Assembly: GCF_024449095.1 (NCBI RefSeq)
Contig: NZ_CP024627.1
Span: forward strand, 2,728,001-2,792,000
Length of the DNA stretch: 64,000 bases
Origin: Vibrio coralliilyticus
GTDB lineage: Bacteria > Pseudomonadota > Gammaproteobacteria > Enterobacterales > Vibrionaceae
Direction: 5' to 3'
Program-made: the position numbers and the translations under genes
Notes under the pieces: generated by a model
Seen by the model: the letters and a program-made list of their open reading frames with translations, nothing else
What the model was told of the DNA's origin: nothing
The model's database searches: none
In this document: piece after piece, positions 17,273 to 26,617 of the stretch
How positions within the stretch are numbered: the stretch's first letter is position 1
Layout of the letters: every line of letters begins with the position of its first letter

Positions 17273-18315
17273 GGCGTTGTTGATCAAATCAGCTTAAAGA
17301 ACAACGACGCTATATATAGGGCTAACCGTTAGCTTCTGACAGGCATACCTAGTCCTATGACTTTGTTTATTACTTTGACATTCGCCATGATTTCGCCCAC
17401 TTGAGCGTTGTAACATCTCAAGCTCAATTTTCCGCTTGTTAGTCCTTTATATCGGGACATTGCAGTTTCAGATATTGACCGATAGTGATAACCAGATTGG
17501 GCTTTCCACTCCGAGATTGTCCCATTTTTCAAGGCGGTTACTGCTTCGTTTCTGGGATGGCCATCTTCCCAAAGGGCTGCATTCTTTCGAGGCGGTATCA
17601 ACGGGATACTACCTTTCTTTTTCAAAGTCTCGTGGCAATTTTTGCTGTCATAGGCTCCATCAGCAGATACGGTAATGACCTTTCTGCGTAGTGGGTTGAG
17701 CAATGTAGGAAGCACTTCACTATCGCCAACATTGACAAGGCTAACTTCAGCACTGATAGCTTCGTGGGTATCTACATCAACAGCTAAGTGCAGTTTGCGC
17801 CATGTTCTGCGCTTTTCTGCACCATGCTTTTTCACTTTCCATTCACCCTCACCAAAAACTTTGAGACCTGTCGAGTCAATGGCGATATGGCGAATAGCCC
17901 CTCTAGATTTATTGCGATATTTGACCTGAACTGTCTTCGAGCGTTTACTGATACAGGTGTAGTCAGGGGACGTCAGCGGAACATCTAGTAACTTGAAGAT
18001 CGAGTCGATAAAGCCTTGAAGTGCACGCAATGGCAGAGAGAAGATACCCTTTATCATCAAAGCCGTTTCAATCGCTGTATCTGAGTACTGAAAGCCTCTC
18101 CCACGCTTGCCATGATGGGTTTTGCATTGCCATGCATCTATGGCGGAGTCATCTATCCAGAACGTAACCGAACCACGTTTGCACAGAGACGTATTGTACT
18201 CCGCCCAGTTAGTTATCTTCTTCTTCGCTTTACCCATATCACCACCAGTCTAATCCTCATAAAGGATCAGATCGCAGGACTCGGAAAAGGTTCAACTGAT
18301 TTAGGCAACAACGCC
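17273..18315 (-). mobile_element. IS5-family (IS903-like) insertion sequence, copy 4, opposite orientation
   Basis: 1043 bp, inverted relative to the other three. The flanking nonamers (AAGACTCAC and AGTCTAACC) do not match, so no target duplication is left. Together with copy 3 it forms an inverted pair around 1.45 kb containing the DndB-like gene. Confidence 0.93.
17329..18237 (-). CDS. IS5-family DDE transposase, copy 4
   Basis: Intact 302-residue transposase with the same catalytic motifs as copies 2 and 3. One visible difference is VKVINK for VKAINK near the C-terminus. The frame is uninterrupted, so it is probably functional. Confidence 0.94.
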   Translation of the reverse strand: MGKAKKKITNWAEYNTSLCKRGSVTFWIDDSAIDAWQCKTHHGKRGRGFQYSDTAIETALMIKGIFSLPLRALQGFIDSIFKLLDVPLTSPDYTCISKRSKTVQVKYRNKSRGAIRHIAIDSTGLKVFGEGEWKVKKHGAEKRRTWRKLHLAVDVDTHEAISAEVSLVNVGDSEVLPTLLNPLRRKVITVSADGAYDSKNCHETLKKKGSIPLIPPRKNAALWEDGHPRNEAVTALKNGTISEWKAQSGYHYRSISETAMSRYKGLTSGKLSLRCYNAQVGEIMANVKVINKVIGLGMPVRS

Positions 18316-18810
18316 AGTCTAACCCTACAACCAAAACAATGTTAACTGATCTCAAGTGAAGCTGCACCACAACACACCAACCGGCCTACATAACCCCGAA
18401 AATTCCGACAAATGCCTCGTGGGTTCGTGGGTTCGTGGGAGTTTGTATCAAACATAATCAAAACTGATCGAGTAATAATGTGGTTTATATAAAAAAACAG
18501 TATTCAGCTGGTAAGCTTTTAAACAACCTGAGATTGACCATATCGTGTCTGTTTCAAAATCGTAGGGTACTTGTAAAGCTTGACTCTTATAGAGAGTAAA
18601 GTCTTTTTCTGTGCAACTTGTACATCTTGTTTTGTCTGCTACGCTTTAGTTCGAGGTATGAGAAGTAACTATATGAAAGTTAAACATACTTTAACGCGTG
18701 GCAAGATCAACCTCATAAAAAATAGTGTGCCAACTTAAATACAGGTCAATTATTTGCCTAGAAGTGAGACTTGTATATCCTACTTAGAAGAAATTGAACG
18801 AGGGCAACAT
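18316..18810. promoter_or_regulatory. Upstream region of the sulfatase gene with a short tandem repeat
   Basis: 495 bp with no recognisable gene. It holds three tandem 8-bp units of TCGTGGG(T/A) at 18417-18440. The remaining sequence is AT-rich. The ribosome site GAACGAGGG (18797-18805) stands just before the ATG at 18811. The sulfatase promoter must be here or in the adjoining IS5 copy 4, whose end could supply an outward promoter. Confidence 0.4.
18417..18440 (+). repeat. Three tandem copies of an 8-bp unit
   Basis: TCGTGGGT, TCGTGGGT, TCGTGGGA in direct succession, about 370 bp upstream of the sulfatase start. Short tandem units of this kind can change copy number by slippage. No effect on expression can be deduced. 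Confidence 0.7.
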
Positions 18811-20314
18811 ATGAAAAGGATGCTTCACCTTCTTATAGCGAGTGTTTTTGGCTACTTGGCCTGCTTTCAGCGCTGCAGCCCAAGAGCAGCCGAATATTTT
18901 TGTCATCTTTACTGATGATATTGGTATTTCTAACGTCAGTGCTTATCACAATGGGGTGATGAGCAGCCAAACTCCAAATATAGATAGCATCGCAGAAAAT
19001 GGAATGATGCTAACGGATTATTACGCCCAGCCGTCTTGTACCGCTGGGCGTTCTGCTTTTCTAACAGGGCAGTTTCCAGTGCGAACCGGTATGCACACCG
19101 TTGGCTTGCCTGGAGAGCCGGTGGGTCTTCATGCGGACACCCCAACGTTACCTGAGATATTGAAAACGATGGGCTATGTGACTGGCCAGTTTGGTAAGAA
19201 CCATCTTGGTGACAGAGACGAGTTTCTACCTACTATGCACGGTTTTGATGAGTACTGGGGGTGGCTATATCACCTAAACGCCATGGAATACACTGAAGAC
19301 CCCGATTGGCCTACGGATCCTGCGTTTCAGAAGTTTGCGCCTCGTAATGTGATTCATGCAAAATCTGATGGCAAAGGGAAGCAAACCATTAAAGATGATG
19401 GTCCACTGACGATTGAACGAATGAGAACCCTTGATGACGAAGTGAATAAGCACGCTATCGACTTCATTGAAAGAGCGGTCAAGGCCGATAAACCTTTCTT
19501 TACGTGGTATTGTCCTTCGAGAGGCCATGTGTGGACGCATCTGTCGCCAGAGTATGAAGCCATGCTTGGAAAAAATGGTTGGGGGCTGCAAGAAGTTGTC
19601 ATGAAAGATCTCGATGACCATGTAGGGGAGATGTTTGCCAAGTTAGAAGAGCTCGGCGTAGCAGACAATACTATCGTGATATTCACCGCGGATAACGGCC
19701 CTGAGATTATGACGTGGCCTGATGGCGGTATGACACCATTCCACGGTGAGAAAGGGACCACTTGGGAAGGGGGCGTTAGAGCACCTGCTTTAGTCAGCTG
19801 GCCAGACAAAATCCCAGCAGGCTCTGTGAACAACGGCATATTTGATGGCATGGATTGGTTACCAACACTAGTCGCTGCAGCGGGTGGCCCTACCGACCTC
19901 AAAGAAAAACTACTGAAAGGCCACGATGGCTTCAAGGCCCACCTTGATGGTTACAACCAATTAGATATGCTCACGAAAGATAGCCCATCGAATCGTAATG
20001 AAATTTTCTATTATGAGCGTGATAAACTTCAGGCGGTTCGTTATGGTGATTGGAAAGCCCACTTTGTAGTACAGAATCATGGTTGGGGTGGCGCGAAGGA
20101 GGAGTTAAATGCACCATTACTCTTTAACCTTCGCCGAGACCCTTACGAAAGAGCGGCAGAAGAGTCAGGTATGTACTTGAAGTGGATGGGCGAAAAAATG
20201 TGGGTATTTGGTCCTGCTCAGGCAGCAGTGCAGCAACACTTAGCGACCTTTAAAGAGTGGCCGCCTCTCACTCCGGAAATGCCAGCTACAAATAATGGTG
20301 GTGTTGGTAACTAA
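18811..20314 (+). CDS. Type I sulfatase (arylsulfatase-like), frameshift in the signal peptide
   Basis: Hydrolyses a sulfate ester. Metal-binding FTDDIG is near the N-terminus of the mature part, the nucleophile motif SCTAGRSAFLTGQ carries the Cys that becomes formylglycine (C-T-A-G-R variant), and GKNHLGD and ADNGPE follow. The ATG at 18811 has a good ribosome site (GAGGG) and begins a signal peptide MKRMLHLLIASV, but the frame is wrong for the enzyme. Removing one T from the T5 run at 18845-18849 joins it perfectly to LATWPAFSAAAQEQPNIF, a normal signal sequence and cleavage site. As written, only a weaker in-frame GTG at 18842 is available, and it lacks the basic start of the signal peptide. 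So the gene is off, phase-variable, or has a sequencing error. No maturase is nearby; a formylglycine-generating enzyme elsewhere would be needed. Confidence 0.88.
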
Positions 20315-20330
20315 CCTAAAGCACCAACGA

Positions 20331-20355
20331 AAAGGGCCCGCATCGCGGGCCCTTT
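20331..20355. terminator. Intrinsic terminator between the sulfatase and TetR genes
   Basis: The stem AAAGGGCCCGC with complement GCGGGCCCTTT and loop ATC lies 17 bp after the sulfatase stop and 18 bp after the stop of the opposing TetR gene. It is palindromic, with A/T flanks in both directions, and probably serves both convergent genes. Confidence 0.85.
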
Positions 20356-20372
20356 GCTATATGGGAGCTAGT

Positions 20373-20942
20373 CTAGCTAATTGAGGAAATCGTTTCTTGC
20401 ATGGCCGTATCTAGAATCGCGCGATTTCTTTGCATTGCCGCCATGAGGGTAGAGCCAAGCCATAGACCATAAAGTGTGCGAGACAGCGCTTTAGGATCGG
20501 CGATATTAAAGTCGTCATTTTCATTTCCTTCAATAAACAGATCTGCCATTCGCTGGATGATTTTCTCGGCACCCTCCGACATTGTGGACTGCATTTGGTT
20601 GGAAGTGCCTGAAATCTCACCTGCCAGTTTGACGACCAAACACTGAATTTGAAAGTCGTTTGTTAGCTTGGATTTGCTCCAGAACGTAAAGTACTCAATC
20701 ACTCTTTGTTGGCGAGCCATTGTCTCATCACTTAAGTAGCCATCTAATATCGATAAGTGATTATCGAAGTAATCCCCAAGTAGGATTTCGCCAAAATGTT
20801 CTTTTGATTTGAAGTAGTGGTAAAAAGAACCTTTTGTGCCTTCTGCCTCGTTGATGATCTTCATAAGCCCAACACCGGCAAACCCATGTTCATTAATCAG
20901 CTTGAAGCCAGAATCCAACATGGCTTGACGCATATCTTTCAT
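20373..20942 (-). CDS. TetR/AcrR-family transcriptional repressor
   Basis: 189 residues. The N-terminal helix-turn-helix is clear (GFAGVGLMKIINEA followed by GTKGSFYHYFKSKEHF, the usual last helix of TetR proteins). The rest is the ligand-binding and dimerisation domain. The HTH and length recall the NemR/AcuR group, whose members sense electrophiles such as N-ethylmaleimide, aldehydes or acrylate. A palindromic operator overlaps its own promoter, so it is probably self-repressed. It is convergent with the sulfatase gene and lies on the same strand as the octaheme cytochrome gene, about 70 bp downstream of that gene's stop. A similar operator stands before the aldehyde dehydrogenase gene in the same element, which may be a second target. 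Confidence 0.9.
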   Translation of the reverse strand: MKDMRQAMLDSGFKLINEHGFAGVGLMKIINEAEGTKGSFYHYFKSKEHFGEILLGDYFDNHLSILDGYLSDETMARQQRVIEYFTFWSKSKLTNDFQIQCLVVKLAGEISGTSNQMQSTMSEGAEKIIQRMADLFIEGNENDDFNIADPKALSRTLYGLWLGSTLMAAMQRNRAILDTAMQETISSIS

Positions 20943-20975
20943 TGGTTATTACTCTTCACATAACATAGTCTAGAT

Positions 20976-20998
20976 AGTATACCAACCGCTTGGTCTAG
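20976..20998. promoter_or_regulatory. Likely operator of the TetR-family repressor
   Basis: Contains the palindrome ACCAACCGCTTGGT (20981-20994: ACCAA, 4-bp centre, TTGGT) flanked by TA on both sides. It lies about 35-55 bp upstream of the TetR start, where autorepression would act. TetR proteins typically bind such near-palindromes of 15-20 bp. Confidence 0.6.
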
Positions 20999-21013
20999 TG
21001 ACGACAAGTAATT

Positions 21014-23278
21014 TCACTTAACTACATTTGAAGGTGAATGTAACTTAGCCTTCAACTGAGAAACCACATCGTTGGGAGCAAAAGGTGCAAGCTTATTGAT
21101 ACAGGCTTGTGCGGTTTTCAACTTGTGCCTAACTTGTAGATCGCAGCGTGCGTATAGATGATTTGGGTCTTGGCTTAGGCTGTAAGCTTTGGCAAGTGCA
21201 GAATCAGCTTTCGTCAGGCTTGAATGCTCTAGTGAAAGCCCATAAACAAGCCAGTATTGTGCGTTCTCAGGCTCAGCGAATGTAGCCTGCTTAAAGTAGC
21301 TTATGGCCTCACTCTTGTTCTTCTGCCGTATCAAAGATAGTCCGATGGAGTACATGAATACTCCAGATGAAGGTTGAGCATTGAGTCCTTGCTTGAGTAC
21401 GTTTAACGCTAATTCCTCTTTTCCCGCTGACTTGTATAAATCGGCTAAGCTGATATAGCTGTTAGGGTAGTAGGGTTCAATTTCTATAGCAGAGGTGTAA
21501 GATGTAATGGCTTTATCAAGCTTTCCTTGTGCACGATAGACGTTGCCAAGATTGGTTCTTCCAAAGCCTCTATCGCTGTTATAAATCTGAATACTTAAAT
21601 ACTCTTCAAGTGCCGGCTCAATACGCTGTTTCTGAGCTATTGCCATGGATTGCCAATGTTTGGCTAAGGCACCTGCCGCTTCTGTCCGAACAGCATAAAC
21701 AGAATCCTCGAGTAAAGGCGCCAATAGCTGCCATTTCTGATCGAAAGGATAGTTGATTGCTCCTTGAACCGCGCCTAACCGAATGAGCTCGTTCTGGTGT
21801 TTCGTTGCTCGTGCTAATGCCACTAGGCTATTTTGCCCTGGATGATTGGCTATGCGTTGTAATGCTGAGGCTCGAATGATGGCACTTTCCCCTGAGTTCT
21901 GAGCAACATATGACAGTGCATTTCCGGCACTATTATGATTGATGGCCGAGGCATAAAAGGCGATCGAAAAGTGTCGTGGGTTTCGATGCTCTGAGTTTGG
22001 AAACCATTTCTCCAAAGCACTATCTGCCCATTGATCGGTTTTATCCTCGTGACAGCTCGTACAAACGTTCGGTGTACCGATGTCCATAGAAAGATCGGGC
22101 CTTGGGATTTGCCAACTATGGTCACGTCGGGGGTCAACTTGCATATAAGTCGTTTCCGGCATGTGACACGTTGTGCACTTTGATGCCTCGCTGCTGGGTA
22201 AGTGGAAAGTGTGCTTATCTGAGCTGTACTCTTGTGGCGAATGACACTGAGCGCAGACCGTTTCCTCTGGTATTTTCAATTTCGCATTGTGCGGGTCGTG
22301 ACAATTGGTACAACTGACTCCTTTTTCAGCCATTTTAGACTGCAGAAATGAGCCGTAGACGTAGTCCTCGTCATATATCTGACCATCATGATGATACAGC
22401 TCGGGGGTAATAGTACTTAGCAAGTAACGGTCCAGAAAATTGCCGGAGACATGATCGTTACTTTCGCTAAGCTGAACTCGTCGGCTATGGCATTGTGCGC
22501 ACACCGCCAATTGCTCGGTATCTTCAATGGCAAGAGGCTGAGCGGCTGAACTACCTTCTTTAAATACCCATTCTTTTACCGTTTTTGATAGATCACGGTC
22601 GAAGCCAAAGTGCGCTTCTGATGGTTGACTTGAGTTGACCCATTCAAGGTGAGCTTGCCCTGCGCCATGGCATGCCTCGCAGCCGACACTGATTTCAGAC
22701 CACGTTGTTTTATAAGTGTTTGTGTCAGCACTATAGTTTTTTTCAAGGTTGGTCGAGTGGCAATCTGCACACATGAAATTCCAATTTTGACCTGTGTTGG
22801 TCCAATAAAACTCATCTTTGGGGGTCATATTCGGGTAGAGGTGGAACCATCGTTGCCCACCTTGGCTTTCAGGCCTTGAGTCCCACGCAAAAGGAATCAG
22901 TTGGACTCTACCATCCTCAAACTCAACCATATATTGCTGAAGTGGGGTGACGCCAAAGGTGTATTTGATTTGGTAGTCATGCCATTGCCCATCTGGCCCT
23001 TGTATATTGGCCAAGAACTGATTATTACGTTTAAAGAATCGGTTGATACTACCTTTAAACTCCAACTTTAAATCGCTGAAGTTACCTAATACCGTATCGG
23101 CAGTCGCATGCTGCATTGCCTGTTGATGGTGAGAACCCTGCCAGGCTTGGAAAGCCTCCTGATGACAGTCGGCACAAACATTACTCCCAACAAATTGGCT
23201 TGCTTGAGCTAAAGGAAAGATGGCTACGAATACACACAGCTTTACAATAGATAAATTCTTAGCTAGTGACATGCTCAT
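21014..23278 (-). CDS. Octaheme c-type cytochrome with C-terminal TPRs
   Basis: A 754-residue periplasmic protein. Signal peptide about 1-26, then eight CxxCH heme motifs (CADCH at 35, followed by CADCH, CEACH, CAQCH, CTNCH, CAQCH, CTTCH, CTSCH) in the first about 420 residues. Residues about 430-540 contain HEAT-like helical repeats (ALARATKHQNELIRLGAV). From about 570 there are tetratricopeptide repeats (NLGNVYRAQGKLDKAI, SLADLYKSAGKEELAL, YSIGLSLIRQKNKSEAI). The arrangement is a known but mostly uncharacterised group of multiheme proteins with TPRs. Role: electron transfer or a redox enzyme such as a reductase of an N or S oxyanion; substrate unknown. The large hydrophilic form needs the Ccm maturation system. 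Upstream lies a 12-bp palindrome and no other gene, so it is probably transcribed alone. Confidence 0.88.
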   Translation of the reverse strand: MSMSLAKNLSIVKLCVFVAIFPLAQASQFVGSNVCADCHQEAFQAWQGSHHQQAMQHATADTVLGNFSDLKLEFKGSINRFFKRNNQFLANIQGPDGQWHDYQIKYTFGVTPLQQYMVEFEDGRVQLIPFAWDSRPESQGGQRWFHLYPNMTPKDEFYWTNTGQNWNFMCADCHSTNLEKNYSADTNTYKTTWSEISVGCEACHGAGQAHLEWVNSSQPSEAHFGFDRDLSKTVKEWVFKEGSSAAQPLAIEDTEQLAVCAQCHSRRVQLSESNDHVSGNFLDRYLLSTITPELYHHDGQIYDEDYVYGSFLQSKMAEKGVSCTNCHDPHNAKLKIPEETVCAQCHSPQEYSSDKHTFHLPSSEASKCTTCHMPETTYMQVDPRRDHSWQIPRPDLSMDIGTPNVCTSCHEDKTDQWADSALEKWFPNSEHRNPRHFSIAFYASAINHNSAGNALSYVAQNSGESAIIRASALQRIANHPGQNSLVALARATKHQNELIRLGAVQGAINYPFDQKWQLLAPLLEDSVYAVRTEAAGALAKHWQSMAIAQKQRIEPALEEYLSIQIYNSDRGFGRTNLGNVYRAQGKLDKAITSYTSAIEIEPYYPNSYISLADLYKSAGKEELALNVLKQGLNAQPSSGVFMYSIGLSLIRQKNKSEAISYFKQATFAEPENAQYWLVYGLSLEHSSLTKADSALAKAYSLSQDPNHLYARCDLQVRHKLKTAQACINKLAPFAPNDVVSQLKAKLHSPSNVVK

Positions 23279-24089
23279 GAATGCCCTTATTCATCTGACT
23301 AGAAGTCCTTGCTTTGTATGATTATGGTTATACGTATAATATTGTTTTACGACTTTGAATTTTATAGCATAAATCTTGGGAAAAACTGTTCAACTTGTCG
23401 AGCGTGAAACAAGAGTAAAAGCACTCGATTATGTCTGTTTTCTAAAGCTCTCTCTAAAATATATTGTTTCAGAGCTTGCCTGTCACTAATTGTAGGTAAC
23501 ATGCATAGTTATGATAAAGCCCAAAGAGTTTAGTGACGCCTATGTCATCTGCTTTGGCAATAGATAAACAAATGATCTGGGTGACTTAGAATATAAGTAT
23601 AAGCTGAGCCGAATGATGTTTGAAGTGAACTTATAGATGAGAAACGATGACGAGTACTTCAACCTTGAACGAGATTTTGTTCTACATAAAAAAGTCAAAT
23701 TTAAGCGAGCATGGGACTCTAAATGATAAAGGAGCAGAAATTAGTTTGCCAACATCGGCCAATCCGATCTCAATCAGCAAAGAAAACACCGTTCCTATAA
23801 GAACTATGCTTTTTCTCAGCTCACCTAGATAATTCTAGATATTAACCATTATAGTCGATGTTACATCTTTAAAGATTCATAACAAAATTTATTGCCCTTC
23901 AACACAACCTGACTTTTTCTTCACTACTCTAGGGAGGGTTATTCCCGCTTAGAAGAATCTGATCTGATTATTGATTAGATTACTATGGTTGGCAGAGAAC
24001 ATGTAGCTGTAACATAGGTTAAGCGAACCACATTAACATAAGAAAAACTTAAAGCACTACCCAATTTTTATTTTGAACACTGCAATCGG
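23279..24089. promoter_or_regulatory. Long intergenic region between the cytochrome gene and the recombinase operon
   Basis: 811 bp, AT-rich, no recognisable gene. Near the cytochrome gene it has a perfect 12-bp palindrome TTATACGTATAA (23328-23339), about 50 bp before the start, likely part of its promoter or operator. A 61-codon plus-strand frame (23647-23832) with a weak ribosome site has no known relative and is probably chance. No terminator with a clear T-run was seen after the recombinase operon. Confidence 0.4.
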
Positions 24090-24506
24090 CTACTTACTAG
24101 GATCTATTCTAATCACTTTATTCGAATCATAGAGCTGTTTTTCTAGTTCCCTTAGCTTTGTAGCAAGCAACAACTCACGTGCTAGAGAGTGCTCCAGAAG
24201 AAGCCTGACCCGTTCTAATTCATCTTTGTAATAATTTGCTTTGCGACTTTCACGTCTTATAGTCTCGGCTTTAGATAAAGTCGTGTCTTTACTTTCCTCT
24301 TTAAAAGCATCAATCAGAGAAATAATCCCCTGATGATTCGGGCGTTTCCTCTTAAGATACCCACTATCGAAACCAGCCTCCTGAGACACGATTGAAGGGG
24401 TTAATTTACTTGGAGCAATACCGAAAAACTTAGAATTGTTCGGCTTACCTTCCTTTAGGCGCTCAAACGCTTCATAACATGCCTCTAATCCACTCTTTAC
24501 TGTCAT
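24090..24506 (-). CDS. srap: SRAP-like small accessory protein of the integrative element
   Basis: 138 residues, hydrophilic, with a C-terminal half rich in charged helix (KAETIRRESRKANYYKDELERV and following ELEKQLY), compatible with a coiled coil. Its start overlaps the stop of the upstream recombinase gene as ATGA, so it is translated with it. Position and size match the fourth gene (srap) of SE elements, and also the small TnpC protein of Tn554-type elements, which similarly follows two recombinase genes. It presumably assists or directs recombination. Assignment rests on gene order more than on sequence. Confidence 0.6.
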   Translation of the reverse strand: MTVKSGLEACYEAFERLKEGKPNNSKFFGIAPSKLTPSIVSQEAGFDSGYLKRKRPNHQGIISLIDAFKEESKDTTLSKAETIRRESRKANYYKDELERVRLLLEHSLARELLLATKLRELEKQLYDSNKVIRIDPSK

Positions 24507-26617
24507 GTTGTATCTCCTTCAGGTGAAAGGTATTCACGTTCAATACTGTACTTTTTATATCGCAATAAGTCTTCCAACTCTAACTCCGCAGATAAAAACT
24601 CGATAGAGTTTGGTTCGTAGCATTGCAACTCTCTCTGAGTTAAAGCAATTAATTTTTCAATATTACTTGATGTTATAACAGCGCATTTACTACTGAGACA
24701 GTCTGCAAATTCTCCTAAAATTGAACATTCACAAGTTTCCGTATTAGTGCATCCACCAAGCAATGTTTTTCTATAACTCATCTCTCCGTTATGAACTCGT
24801 TGCGCAGTTTCTTCCTTGAGTTTTTCAACTAAAACCTCGCCATTCCTAAGCTTGCTCCTTTTCCTCTCTAAATACGCTCCTGTCTTACCATGCAAGCTAA
24901 CATCTTCATCTAGTAAGTCAGTTAGAAGAGCCTCAGCTGTAGCAAGTGACATTCCTACCTGAACTTCATATACTATGTGATTTAATGGCAGTACGTATTT
25001 ACCCTCTGCTACATCGTAATGACCGAAAATCGTTTTTACATTCTCGTTGTTACGGCTGTAATACTTAGACATCTCTTGCGATAGGTGTTTGAATTGTCGC
25101 ATGAGAGTGGGCAGTGATACGAACCCACTATTTACTGCGTAAAATGCGAGAGAACGCCTAAATTGATGAGTCGTAAGTGGCCAAACACACCCACACTGAT
25201 AGGTTGGTTCTAATGAAAAATTTCGACTAGGATCACTTGCCTGCAAAACGTCATAATCATCTTCCGTAATTTTAAACTGTGGTTTACAGAGGAACGTCTT
25301 TGCTGTTTCCTTTTTATGAGCCGTTATTTCTAACCTTTTATTACCCAGTTCGCTTTTCTTGAATATCGCCATCGTACTTACTAGTAAAGGGCATTCATCA
25401 GCTTTAACGCCAATCATTAAAGCGTAACCTCGAACAATTCTACGGAGTACATAAATCGCATCCAACACTACAGGGTGGGCCAACCAAGAATCCTCTTGTT
25501 GGTACCCCGTAAATTTGGTTGTTGTTGACAATAACTCTACCGACCTAGCAGGAACCAAAACGTTACCAAGGTGATCCTTTATAGAATCTTCAAGAGGCCG
25601 ATTAATAACGCAATCGTACCTTAACCTATTTACTTCATCATTCCGCATTCCCGTATAGAGATGGATTAATGACTTCATCTCATACTGAATACGGGTCAAT
25701 GCACCGTTTAGTTTCGCCCTACCATTAATCTTGTAATCAGAATGAGAGAATAAGTCATCCAAACCATGAGCGAAAATCGCCTCCTTGATAGTTGGCCTGA
25801 CAACAGGGCTTTCGATCCCTTGCTCACGTTGTTGCTTTCGTTGTGCCTTCTTATTCAAACCATAAAACGGATCTGAAAACTCCTTTATAAATGCTTCCAA
25901 CCCTTTTGTTTTTGCCTTGAGGAATTGCACTCTTTCTGTAAGAAAGTTAATCATCTCAAGGTAGATTCTTGTGGGAATCAAAGGGTGTTGGTTATGGTCG
26001 AGCTGCTCATGCATCTTTGGGTCATTGATAACCAAGTAACCAAGTCGTTCGTGGCCGACGATGTTGAGATGATTCAAAAGTGCGTGGATGACCTGTCTCC
26101 TTCGCTTGTTATCTATAGTTTTGACAAAAGCAGCCAAGTAAAATGGATTTGAAAACAATTCCGATAAGCACAGTCGTCCAAGCATACGGTTTTCACCGCT
26201 ATCTATACAAAACTGTGCCGCATGCATGGTGACATTGTAGTATTTCATTAGTGAGCTAACAGATAAAGAACCATTAACACCAGACCTGACATGATACATG
26301 AGGACAAACATTATTTGCTTAACCTCATTAATTAGCTCTAGATCTTTACCTGGTTGATTAGTTTTAATCAACTTTCCAAAGCTCATTTTATAATTACCGC
26401 TAGCAGCCAATCGATAAGGTTTTAAATCCCAGTCCATCTGGCCGTAGTAAGCTGTAACTTTATTGCTTCTGTCACGACACAGGACGAAATTATCTGGAAT
26501 GTGATTACCTAATGCGCTGTCGAATATATCCGGTGCAATAAACTCTTCACTACTCAATTTTTGAGCTGCCAAAGCCAAGAGATAACAACGATTTTGAATC
26601 ACTTTCGGGTCGTTCAC
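24503..26617 (-). CDS. intB: Tyrosine recombinase, IntB-like
   Basis: 704 residues, longer than typical integrases. Catalytic residues of tyrosine recombinases are present: Arg in LYTGMRNDEV, the His-x-x-Arg motif in TTHQFRRSLAFY, and a later His (QFKHLSQEM) with the nucleophile Tyr in SKYYSRN. The C-terminal region has a cluster of Cys residues (GGCTNTETCECS and CLSSKC), probably a zinc-binding module. Translation starts at GTG overlapping the stop of the preceding gene (GTGA). In SE elements this gene catalyses strand exchange together with IntA. A long N-terminal part (about 1-300) is probably a DNA-binding region. Confidence 0.85.
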   Translation of the reverse strand: MNDPKVIQNRCYLLALAAQKLSSEEFIAPDIFDSALGNHIPDNFVLCRDRSNKVTAYYGQMDWDLKPYRLAASGNYKMSFGKLIKTNQPGKDLELINEVKQIMFVLMYHVRSGVNGSLSVSSLMKYYNVTMHAAQFCIDSGENRMLGRLCLSELFSNPFYLAAFVKTIDNKRRRQVIHALLNHLNIVGHERLGYLVINDPKMHEQLDHNQHPLIPTRIYLEMINFLTERVQFLKAKTKGLEAFIKEFSDPFYGLNKKAQRKQQREQGIESPVVRPTIKEAIFAHGLDDLFSHSDYKINGRAKLNGALTRIQYEMKSLIHLYTGMRNDEVNRLRYDCVINRPLEDSIKDHLGNVLVPARSVELLSTTTKFTGYQQEDSWLAHPVVLDAIYVLRRIVRGYALMIGVKADECPLLVSTMAIFKKSELGNKRLEITAHKKETAKTFLCKPQFKITEDDYDVLQASDPSRNFSLEPTYQCGCVWPLTTHQFRRSLAFYAVNSGFVSLPTLMRQFKHLSQEMSKYYSRNNENVKTIFGHYDVAEGKYVLPLNHIVYEVQVGMSLATAEALLTDLLDEDVSLHGKTGAYLERKRSKLRNGEVLVEKLKEETAQRVHNGEMSYRKTLLGGCTNTETCECSILGEFADCLSSKCAVITSSNIEKLIALTQRELQCYEPNSIEFLSAELELEDLLRYKKYSIEREYLSPEGDTT

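Noticed and set aside
23647..23832. 61-codon plus-strand gene before the recombinase operon
   Set aside because: Weak ribosome site, no similarity recognised, surrounded by non-coding AT-rich DNA.
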